From the NCBI GenBank assembly GCA_902651635.1, contig CACRSC010000084.1, positions 1-64,000 on the forward strand: 64,000 nucleotides of DNA, in the 5' to 3' direction. The position numbers were made by a program, and so were the translations under genes. Of this stretch, positions 12,553 to 22,200 are shown piece by piece; position 1 is the first letter of the stretch, and each line of letters opens with the position of its first letter. A model generated the notes under the pieces. The model was given only the letters and a program-made list of their open reading frames with translations, was not told the DNA's origin and did no database searches. The DNA comes from Mastigamoeba balamuthi (lineage: Eukaryota > Evosea > Mastigamoebida > Mastigamoebidae).

Positions 12553-14386
12553 TCACATCAGAGAGCAGTCGGACTTGCCGGACTTGCCGTCCTTGGCCTT
12601 GGCCATGGCCTTCTCGTACTCCTCGACCTGCTTGAGGTAGCTCTTGGGCGGCCACTGGTTCTCCTCGATGTAGCTGCGGTTGGCCCCCGACAGCTTGGCG
12701 AAGTCCTTCCTCTGCGACACGGGCCCGTAGTTGGTGCAGCAGAAGTGCTGCATGAACTTGACGAGCTGCTGCGCGTCTGCGTCCTGCGCGGCCTCGAGCA
12801 GCGCGCAGATCTGCATCTCGCACTGGCTGACGCTGTCCCGGGTGGCCACCTCGACGGCCTTGGACGTGTAGAGCTCCGCGAGCGCCGTCAGCCTCGGCAG
12901 CCCGTACCTGTGCGCCAGCGCCAGCACCTCGACCCTGTCGACGCCCCCCTCGGCGTCGATGGGCGCGTGGTCCGTGTAGACGTACTCGAGCAGCGCCTGG
13001 AACCCCAGCGCCGTCGTCGGGGCGGGCACCTCCACCGCAGCCCCCGACTTGGCCTGCGACGCCAGCGCCCCGAGCTGCGGGCAGCGGGCGGCCACGAGCG
13101 CCCTGTGCGCGGGGATGTCCTTGCCCTGCACCCTGAACGCGACGTCGGCGAACAGGTCCCTGCCCAGGAACAGCGCCTTGGCCTCCTTGCCCGTCTCGTC
13201 GTTGAGCCACGTCCCGATCGACGGGTTCAGGACACCCTGGGGGTTGCCTGTCGTGAGTGCCCGTTGGCCACAGAGGGGACGGGAGGCTCACCTTTCCCTC
13301 GAGGGCGTTCTTGCAGATGGTCGCGAGCTGCTCGCTGCCGAACGCGGAGGCGGCGGCCGAGAGGTCGCTGATGAGCTCGGGGTCGTCGGGGAGCACCGGG
13401 AGGCCCGTGTACCAGAACTCGAGCAGGCGCTCCATGACGACGAGCCTCATCGGGCGCGCCATGACGACCACGACGTCGCCGGCGCGCTTGGGGTTCTCCG
13501 CGAGCTGCACGGCCTCGATCATGCTGCACCCGAACGGCGAGTCCTCGGCCCGGGCCGCGGCCTCGGGCCTCTTCCAGCCGGTGCGCTCGCACCACTCGGC
13601 GATGGCGGTGGCCAGCGCAGCGTCTGGCTTTATGTCGCTGGGCTCGAGGGGCTGGCCCGTGGTCGGGCTCGTGCCGTGGCGCTTGAGCCACTCGAGCAGG
13701 TCGGCCCTCTCGTACGTCTTCCCGTCCGAGGCCACGACGGGGTCCGCCATGATCTCGTCCGTGACGGGGTCGCGGAACTCTGCCGGGGGCTCCTCGGGCC
13801 CCGCGCTCGCGGCTGCCGACTGCGGCATCAGCGACACGGGCTGCGCAGAGACAAGCGTCAGTGCACAGAGATCTCTCTCCAAGCGTGAGGACGGCAGCGC
13901 TGCCGTGCCTTGCGGTCCTTCCACACAGAGGGCGAGTCGACGAGGAGGCGGCGCCAGAGCTGCGAGGCCGAGCAGAGCACGACGCTGTGCGCCGCCAGCG
14001 GGGCAGAGCCCGGGGCCGAGCGCAGGACGAATGAAACGTCCGTGCCCGTGGGGTCCGACATCATCCTGCGCATGTCCTCGGCGAACACCGAGCCCGGCAC
14101 GGTGATCCACGGCGCGGGCACCCCCTTGGGGAGGACCGGGGCCTGCGGGAGCGCAGCCTCGCGCGCCGCCTGCTTCTTGCTCTTCTTGCCCTTCTTGGGC
14201 GCAGAGGCAGCCCCGGACAGCGCGGCCCGGACGATCGCGTCGAACATGTCCTTGACGCCCTGCTGCGTCAGGGCCGAGTTCTCGTAGAAGCCCGCGGCCC
14301 CGATCTCCTTGGCCACGGCCCTGCCGTCCTCTGGGGGCACCAGCCTGTGCCGCACAACTCCCGCGTGAGGACCTCTGCCGCTGAGA

Positions 14387-14421
<35 letters not shown>

Positions 14422-15505
14422 TCGGACCTGCCGGCGGCCTTGGGGTCGTTCTTGAGGTCGACCTTGTTGGCGGCCAGGATGATGGGCACGCCGGGGCTGT
14501 GGTGGAGGATCTCGGGGACCCACTTGGCCCGGACGTTCTCGAGCGAGGGCCGCGAGACGCAGCTGTAGCAGATGACGAAGACGTCGGTCTGCGGGTAGCT
14601 CAGCGGCCGCAGCCTGTCGTAGTCCTCCTGCCCCGCCGTGTCCCACAGCCCCAGCCCCACCGGCTTCCCGTCCACCATCACGTTGGCCGAGTAGTTGCTG
14701 GCGTCGCCGTCCGTGTGAGCCAGCACGTCCANNNNNNNNNNNNNNNNNNNNNNNNNNNNNNNNNNNNNNNNNNNNNNNNNNNNNNNNNNNNNNNNNNNNN
14801 ACGCCCTGCTGCGTCAGGGCCGAGTTCTCGTAGAAGCCCGCGGCCCCGATCTCCTTGGCCACGGCCCTGCCGTCCTCTGGGGGCACCAGCCTGTGCCACA
14901 CAGCTGCCGTGTGAGGACTTCTGCCGCTGGAAGAGAGAGAGAGCACAGAGAGCACAGAGAGCACAGAGAGAGCAGAGAGAGAGAGAGCAGAGAGAGAGCA
15001 GAGAGAGAGAGAGAGAACTCGGACCTGCCGGCGGCCTTGGGGTCGTTCTTGAGGTCGACCTTGTTGGCGGCCAGGATGATGGGCACGCCGGGGCTGTGGT
15101 GGAGGATCTCGGGGACCCACTTGGCCCGGACGTTCTCGAGCGAGGGCCGCGAGACGCAGCTGTAGCAGATGACGAAGACGTCGGTCTGCGGGTAGCTCAG
15201 CGGCCGCAGCCTGTCGTAGTCCTCCTGCCCCGCCGTGTCCCACAGCCCCAGCCCCACCGGCTTCCCGTCCACCATCACGTTGGCCGAGTAGTTGCTGGCG
15301 TCGGCGTCCGTGTGAGCCAGCACGTCCACAGAGGAGACGAGGGTGGAAGGAGAGAGTGTGTGTGTGGGAGTGGGAGTGGGGGTCGCCCGTACTCGAAGAC
15401 TGTGGGCACGTATTCGCCCGGGAAGGCGTTGGTGGTGTAGCTGATCAGCAGGCAGCTCTTGCCCACGGCCCCGTCGCCCACGATCACGCACTTGACCGCC
15501 TGCAT
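12553..15505 (-). CDS. RhoBTB-type GTPase with a U-box inside BTB1 and a C-terminal CAAX box
   Basis: Five exons (15505-15393, 15294-15025, 14344-13927, 13840-13292, 13236-12553) give 677 residues, taking one of the two copies flanking the N gap. Order: Rho G domain (1-~178) with [39 protein letters not shown] and SALTQQG; first half of BTB1 ([11 protein letters not shown]...[11 protein letters not shown], ~215-262); U-box (~280-350; [30 protein letters not shown]); second half of BTB1 (~370-450); BTB2 (~470-600; [23 protein letters not shown]); C-terminal CSLM, a prenylation box. Human RhoBTB1/2 and Dictyostelium RacA share Rho-BTB-BTB order and a bipartite BTB1, but the U-box is not part of that family as I know it. 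Residues for GTP hydrolysis (Gly12, Gln61 equivalents) are kept. Expected role: membrane-bound, GTP-switched ubiquitin ligase, possibly also a Cullin-3 adaptor. Confidence 0.85.
14255..14731. repeat. copy A of duplicated Rho-domain block
   Basis: Matches 14801-15328 almost exactly in coding parts. It contains exon 2 and the start of exon 3 of the RhoBTB gene with the intron between. The intron differs: here a plain (GA)n tract at about 14391-14419. The block ends at the N run. Confidence 0.9.
14732..14800. other. assembly gap (69 N)
   Basis: Run of 69 N inside the RhoBTB gene, flanked on both sides by copies of the same ~500-bp block. This is what is seen when overlapping contig ends or two alleles are placed in tandem. 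Confidence 0.98.
14801..15328. repeat. copy B of duplicated Rho-domain block
   Basis: Same exon-intron block as 14255-14731; longer because the intron microsatellite is expanded and interrupted (GA runs mixed with GCACAGAGA units, about 14930-15016). A few further substitutions lie in the intron and next to the exon-2 acceptor (GCGTCGGCG against GCGTCGCCG). Confidence 0.9.
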
Positions 15506-15769
15506 GCGCGCGCCTCTCCCTTCAGCCCTCAGGCTCTTGCGAGTGCCGGATACAAAAATAAAGTGGCCCTGCCCCCGGGTGTCTGCGCCCCCAGATATCG
15601 CCAGGCGGGTACGGAATAGCCTCCGCGAAATGCCGCGTTCAATTAACGGGGTCCGTACTTTAAATCGCGACCACGGATCTCTGCCGTGTTCAATTAACCA
15701 ACGCTGACGCAACCAGGCCGCCCGACTAGGTGAGAGAGAGACAGAGAGAGGTCGATAGATAGGTAGCAG
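15506..15769. promoter_or_regulatory. 264-bp divergent promoter region with a 17-bp direct repeat
   Basis: It separates the start codons of the RhoBTB/U-box gene (-) and the SAM/vWA/E2 gene (+), so it must hold both promoters. The 17-mer TGCCGCGTTCAATTAAC (15631-15647) recurs as TGCCGTGTTCAATTAAC (15682-15698), one mismatch, 51 nt apart, in the same orientation. The segment is more AT-rich than its neighbours. A GA-rich stretch (15730-15750) precedes the plus-strand ATG. Confidence 0.55.
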
Positions 15770-17490
15770 ATGGCTGGACTGGTGGGCAGCGAGGCGGTGG
15801 ACGGGGACCTGATGGCGCGGGTGTTCCCCGACAAGGAGGACGAGAAGAAGGTGGCCTGGCTCGACGTGCTCCGCAGGGAGGAGTTCTGCACCGTCGCTGA
15901 CCTCCGCGCCGCCTCGGACGACACCTGGAAGGCCGTCGCCCTCCCCCTCGCCGTCAAGGACGCCCTCCGCAGGGCCGTCGCCCCCCAGCAGGCACCCGCA
16001 GCCCCGGCAGCTGCGGCGGCGGCGGCTGCGGCGGCCCCGGAGGCGCCGATCGGAGCGGGCAGGCCCATAGCGCAGATCGACGTCATCGCGTTCGACGTCA
16101 GCGGGTCGATGAAGAGCGCGTCGTTCGAGGGCGACAAGACGCGGGCGGAGATGGGGAAGATCCTGTTCAACGCCATGATCGACAAGTACGCGGGCGCGGA
16201 GCTGCCGCACGCCGTCGGGCTGCTGACGTTCGGGAGGTGCGAGAGAAGATTCGCGGGGGAGGAGATTCTCCTCCCGGGATCCTGATTCCAGATATCGGGA
16301 CACTGACGTGGATCGCGGGATTCCCCCAGCCGGCTCGACTGGACGCCGTTCACGTGCGACTGCTCGGCGTTCGAGGGCGCTCTGGGGGAGATCGACACGT
16401 GCCAGGGCAGCACGATGCTCTACGACGCCATCGCCGACGCAGCCCGCAGGATCCAGGAGTTCCGCCAGTCGCACGCAGCGGAACTGGAAAAGGTATACTT
16501 GATCTATCTTCCACTTTTCGCTCAGCGCAGAATCTCCTGTGCAGTGCTGTGTGTCACGCGTGTTCGTGCTGACCGACGGAGACGACACGGGCAGCAAGAC
16601 CAAGCACTGGCAGGCCGCGGCCCAGCTCAGCGCGCAGGACGTCGTGCTCGACGCGCTGCCCCTGGCCGGGAGCAACAAGTGGCTGCAGGGCATGTGCGTG
16701 TGCACGTCGGGGCTCTGCCTCGAGGTCTCCAACGTCGAGCAGGGCATCGGGCTCTTCGAGCGCGAGGCCGTGCTCAGGCTCATGTGCCGCGAGACGCCCC
16801 CGAGGCCCCCGGCGCCCACCTGCGACGGGGACCTCTCCAGGCTCTGCTCGAGCTCGCAGTCCAAGGCCGTCACCGGTTCGGATTCAATTGATAATTCGGG
16901 GAGAATAACAGCGAGTCCCCACAGACGTGAAATCGGCGCTTCCGCGGCAGGCGACCGCCCCGGTGCTGCACGGGGCGTACGAGATCGCGATCGCCGCGAG
17001 GACGGCGCAGACGTCGGCGGCCAAGCGGGTGTTCAAGGAGCTCAAGGACCTGCGCGGCTCGGGCGTCGCGGCGGTCTTTGTCAACGCCGACGACAACCTC
17101 TACTGGAAGCTGCTCATCGAGGGCCCGCCCGGGTCGCCGTACGAGGGCTGCAGGTGGCTGCTGAGCGTGCAGTTCCCCTCGTCGTACCCCGCCAAGCCCC
17201 CGGCGGTGCGGTTCCTGGTGCCCATCTACCACTGCAACGTCAGCAGCGACGGCAGGATCTGCCTCGACATCCTGGGCACCGCGTGGAACTCGGCGCTGAG
17301 CGTGCAGCGGGTCGTTGTGGCCATCAAGGAGCTCATGAGGAGCCCCAGCAGCGACGACCCGCTGGACACGTACAAGGCGACGCTGTTCAAGGACGACAGG
17401 GCCCGCTACACACGGGAGGCCAGGGAGCACTCGATGCAGGTAGCCTCCCGCAGCGTCGACGACCTGAAGGTGGCATTTAAGCTTGACTGA
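15770..17490 (+). CDS. SAM-like / vWA / ubiquitin-conjugating enzyme (E2) fusion
   Basis: Four exons (15770-16236, 16330-16492, 16545-16875, 16925-17490) give 508 residues. Residues 5-65 ([41 protein letters not shown]) look like a SAM-type helical domain; an Ala/Pro linker follows; residues ~95-300 form a von Willebrand A domain with the metal-binding DVSGSM motif, a Thr in STMLYDAI and [11 protein letters not shown]. Residues ~325-475 are a UBC fold: [29 protein letters not shown] in place of the usual HPN, and RICLDIL with the catalytic Cys at about 433, then AWNSALSV and a C-terminal helix. It should accept ubiquitin (or a relative) from an E1, with the vWA part binding a partner. Divergent from the U-box GTPase gene 264 bp away. 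Confidence 0.88.
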
Positions 17491-18233
17491 CCACGTGAGG
17501 GCCTCTCCGTCCCTCCCCTGAGCCAGAGTAGAATGCCTCTGTTGGCACAGTTGCTGTGACGGATCATAGGCACAACTATGTAAAGGAAGATCGCACACGG
17601 ATTCAATTGCTTCGTTGTTCATCTCCATTCATTCTCGCTGGCGATCTATCCCTTCCGGAGGGGACAGGCGCTGATGTCTATGAGAGTGCAAATGGGTGAC
17701 TGAGCTTCTTGCACAAACCTCTCGGAAAAGGTTGAGGCTAGATCTTTGCAATCGTGACAGGGGTCTCAAGGAGGTTCGCCACCTACTCACGAACCCCAAA
17801 GACACCCACACAGCTTCAGGGTTCCATTGGCACAGTTGCAGCTGTGTACAAGTCAAGTACATTGATTGCTGTTGAGATCACATACTCCCATTGTTCCCTG
17901 CTGTCTAACTGTTGGGATTCCGATGATCCCGCCTGGGCCCTCGGTGAGAGGCAGGTGATGTGGCTAGCCTTGGCCACAGGCGACCCTTGAAGGACCAGAG
18001 GAAAATTCAAGGAAATTCCCATGGGAAGCTACAGCGGCGGGTCTTGGATCGCCCACGGCGGAATAACCTAACACACAGTGTACCAAAAATGCAGTTTACT
18101 AGATCAATTGTATGCCTGGGTGGAGGCAGAAGGGCTGGGTCATGGGGTCTCGACCAGGCGATGTTCTGAAGCAGGTACCGTTTCTCCAGGTGAAACCCAA
18201 CTCTCCAGCTTTTCACCCGGTTCACCTTTAGAT
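17491..18233. other. intergenic spacer, no gene seen
   Basis: 743 bp between the E2 fusion (+) and the CYSTM-like gene (-), which converge here. More AT-rich than coding parts; only short frames with no recognisable domain. It should contain both 3' ends. Confidence 0.5.
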
Positions 18234-18735
18234 TCACTGGGGATTATCGGAATCCGAGCAGTTGCACAGGGTCTCGTACAGGCACGTGCACGCCACCGTC
18301 ACACACGCGAGGGCGCACCGCTCTGCGGCCTCGTCCGAGACCACGTTGTGCTCGTGCTTCTCGACCTTCTTCTCCTTCTTCTTCTTCTCCTTTTTGACGA
18401 CCACCACCACTGGCGGCGCCCCACTCTGAGCACATCCGCCATCACCAACGATAGAGTAAGGGTGGGTGAGGGGGTCCGTGTTGCGTGGGTGTGCGGTGTT
18501 AGCGAACGTCGGCGGGCTGCGGCTGCAGGGGGTAGGGTCCAGCGTAGGTCTGCGGGGGCGGGACAGCGTAGCTGGCAGGCGGGTAGGGCTGCTGGAGGCC
18601 CTCGTGGTAGGCCTGCTGGAGAGGATAGGGGCCCGGGGCTGGCACGGCATACTGACCCGGGGGCGGCGCGTACGAGGGGCACTGCTCGCCGTACTGCATT
18701 GGGGGTGCATAGGAAGCTGTGGGAGGTTGCGCCAT
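18234..18735 (-). CDS. small Pro/Tyr/Gln-rich protein with Cys-rich C-terminus (CYSTM-like)
   Basis: Two exons (18735-18508, 18425-18234), phase 0, give 139 residues. The N-terminal 76 residues are PY/PQ repeats (SYAPPPGQYAVPAPGPYPLQ and similar). A basic/acidic linker rich in Lys and Glu follows, then a short hydrophobic cysteine patch CALACVTVACTCLYETLCNCS at the C-terminus. Overall build (proline/tyrosine-rich head, terminal Cys-rich membrane patch) resembles CYSTM-type tail-anchored proteins, which sit in membranes through the palmitoylated or membrane-inserted Cys patch. The match is of style rather than strict consensus, so the family call is tentative. A longer frame start at 18819 would add 28 residues; I prefer the Met directly before the PY repeats. 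Confidence 0.6.
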
Positions 18736-19297
18736 GTGCTGAATGTGCGCTTCACAGGCTCTGTTTGTACTGTAAGGGCGTGTGGGCATTTTCGGGGTCA
18801 GGAAGTCAACGACACCCACACCGTGGGATGCTTTTGTAGAAGTTCGTTGAATTCAGCAGAGTTTTCCCAAGCCAGGACTGCCACCTGAAATCTTGGGCTG
18901 CGGCCGTGAAATCTTGCTGTTGCGAGATTATGCCATTCACAGGCGGGCGGGAGTCTGGTCGTGCGTCCACCAGATGGAATATGGACAGTGGACAGATTTG
19001 GGGTAGTGCTGTCTCTCGAGAGCACGTAAGCCCTGACCATGTTTGTGTCTACAGATGGGAGTGGGCAGAGCGTGCGACAGCGAGGAGATTAACTATCTCC
19101 AGGGATCTCAGAGAGCATTCAGTGTGGCAAGCGTGGCCAGGGCGATCGCTGGGAGCACATCTCGCTGATTCAGGCAAATCGGCTGCTGCCCCTTCGCCAG
19201 TTCTCCTCATACCGCTCCGTTTCTGGGCTCATCCCTCATGTGCTCTGGACAGTCCATTCCAATCACCAGGATCAACAGAAAATTCGTTATTGCATTC
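18736..19297. other. intergenic spacer, no gene seen
   Basis: 562 bp between the CYSTM-like start and the stop of the ankyrin-calpain gene, both minus strand. No frame with domain character; presumed promoter of the former and 3' region of the latter. Confidence 0.5.
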
Positions 19298-22200
19298 TCA
19301 AAGGGGCTTTCTGACGGGCTGCTTTGTTGGGCGTGGGCCAATGCCAACACCAACACACAGGAAGGGCTCGCTCTGGTGCGTCTGAGCCGCCTTGCAGTCG
19401 AGTCTGGCTCCTGCACTGGCAGGGCGCTTCATAGAGGGCAGTGAGAGGTGCGATGCGACCTGTTTGAGAGCATGGGACTTCTCTCTAGTGGTCGCTGAGA
19501 AGAGCACCCGAGATCTCAGCACTGCTATCTCCTGCTGCAAAAGCGCGTTTTGCTCCTGCATGTCATGCACTGCCTTGCGCAGCTGGTCCTCTGCAGGGGG
19601 ACGGCCTCGCACAGGAGCCCGGAGCATCTGGCTGCTCTGTGGCACAAAGTCTACGTCGCACTGCTGCTGGTCTGCTGGCATGAACTGCACTGGCAGCACA
19701 GCCTCAACGAGTGTTGTTGCGGATGTCGAGGGCACTTGTACATGCACCCGCAGGGAATACGTGCCTGGGCCGGTCGAAGCTGCTTTGCCAGGCCTCCACA
19801 GGGCCACAACAAACAGAGTGCGCCCAGAAATGCCGAGGTGCTCGTTACGAAGGGCGACCTCGAGGCCCGCGTGCATGTCCGTGGACGGGGCCGTCTTCCC
19901 CAGCACCTCCATGTGCCTCATCACACAGTCGGGCACTGAGTAGTCATGGACGAGAATCGCGCTGACTGCCCCACCGCTGGTCTCGCAGACGGGGCTGAAG
20001 CGGTCCACAGGCAGAATGCCAGCGATGACCTGAAGCTCGTTGCATGAGTCAGGGTCCTGACTCGCGTGCACCACGATAGAGGCATGCGAGCGCACGACGA
20101 CAGCAAGAACTCTGAATGGCGCTCTGCAGGCCTCCTCGCAGTGCACCTGCTGAGTCTGCCACGACCCACATGTGCGAGGGACAGAGCAGAACTCGAGAAA
20201 GGAGAAATTGGGAAGGAATTCGTTCTCGAAGTCCAATAGGAACACACCTCCTTCCTGCGAAGTCTGCAAGCATTGCCTCGTTGCTGAGGCCTTTACCTGG
20301 GGATCGCACCACCTGGAAGATGAGCCTGACCACTCGCCGCTCCAATCAGAGTCTGCCAAGCAGTGGTGAGCCTGCGAATTGGGCCAGGGCTGGCACACCT
20401 CCATACGGGTTGATGAGCTGGACCAGGTGGTACCTCCGTGCGAGAGTGACGAACTGCAGAATTCCGTATGCATGGCCCGCAATCAGACCGTTGGCAGCTG
20501 GGCCTGTCTCCGCGGAGATGTTGCACGTGAGGAACGAGATCTGGAATTGAATCGATGTCAGTGAAGGTTTGAAAAGTACTGAGGTAACTATGGCTTGCTG
20601 CAACGTGCCTTACATGGATCTCTGTGCAGGCCACTGAGAATTGGCCACAAGTTGCCCCTGCACATGTCGCGCATCATCTCTGGGCTGCACAGGCTGACGA
20701 CTCCCGGGAGCCCTCCGACGAGGCACTGGAGGGCCTCCTGTTCCATCCCGCCGTCGATGGCCTCGTAGCATCCTCGCAGCTTGGCGTATGCCTTCTCAAT
20801 GAGTGAGATGTACCATTGGCCCGCTTCCTTGGACAGAGCGTAGACCGGTTGGAGACGAGCAGCAATGTCTGGATGGCGCCTTAACAGGGCGCAGGGGAGG
20901 AATTCGTCCACAATGACAAACGTCACCCGGCTGGATGGAACGAGGTGAAGGCGTAGGCCATACATTCCACTGGAGAGCGGGACATCAGCCTCGGGGTAGA
21001 AAACCGAATCGCGAAAGAAGGACCCCCTTTCGTGTGCTGTGACCACCGCAATTGCTGTAAGAAGGTAACATGTCCCGATCCCTCCCTGCGCCCCAACAAC
21101 ATAGCACGTTTGTCAGATGGGGGATTCAGAAAGGCGAGAACAGCGTACCTGCTCAACGTTGCTCGGAAGCAACTTGCCCCCGAACAGAGACACAGGACCT
21201 CTCTGTATCTCGGATATCCTCCGCCAGCAAGACGGCTCGGCGATCGACCGGGTCCTGCTGCTCGGGTCCCTCCAGATTGACCGCTGGTCCGCAGGGAACT
21301 CGTGATCGGTGAATGCCTCGCCTGGCGCCAAGGCCGCGAGCTTGTTGTGCGCAACTTGGCGAAATACCTCGTCGCAGACATCTCTGTGGGCGAACCCCGT
21401 GCGCTGCACAGCTGTGTGACAGACGCCGGCAGCGAGTAGGTCGAGCACAATGCTGCTGTTTTTACCGTCGAGTCCGAGCTCGAGGACCGTCCTGTCCAAG
21501 TACCCGGGGGAGCTAGAGACCTCCACGACGGCCTCGGGGATCGCCTGACAGATGGTCGAGAACAGAGCGGCCTCGCCCCGTGCTGCAGCGTAGTGCAGTG
21601 GGTGGTTTCCCAGCAAGTCTGGTCGGCACCAGGCAGACCCTCCCGGCCGCTCTAGCAACGCTCTTGCCAACTCTGCGTTCCCACAGGCCGCAGCGATGTG
21701 AAGAGGAAACCACCACTTGAGGCTCGGGTCACCACGTGGTAGAATAGCAGCGGCGGCGGTCACGAAAGCCACAGATGCTGCATCACGCCTAGTGCAGCAG
21801 AGCACGAGGTACTGGCCTATCTGGCGAGATGCCTCCTGCTTGACTTCGGCAGCAGCTTGTACCTGGGATACGACGTCTTCCCATCCCAGGCGTGAGAGGC
21901 ACAGGTGGGCGTACAACTTCTCTGCTGATGCAGGGCTTGCCTTGGAGGGCACTGGCCCCAGCGCGTCCCCACTCTTAATGAGGAGTGCTGATGTCTCGAG
22001 CGTCTGCGCGAGTGCCGCTGCCGAGTCCCCAGAACGGTCGATCTGAGCGACGTTCTGCGGCAGAGCCAGCAGCTTCGCGACAAGTCCAACCGGTGCACTG
22101 TTGGCGCAGGCCCAGTGCAGCGGAGTGCGGCCGCAGTCCAAGTCCTGTGTGCTCGCGTCCGCACGGGCAGCTATCAGGCGCTCAGCGGTGCCGAACATAC

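Noticed and set aside
18244-18435. Independent small Glu/Gly-rich ORF on the minus strand
   Set aside because: Out of frame with the CYSTM-like exon 2, which has the cysteine patch and splices cleanly to exon 1.
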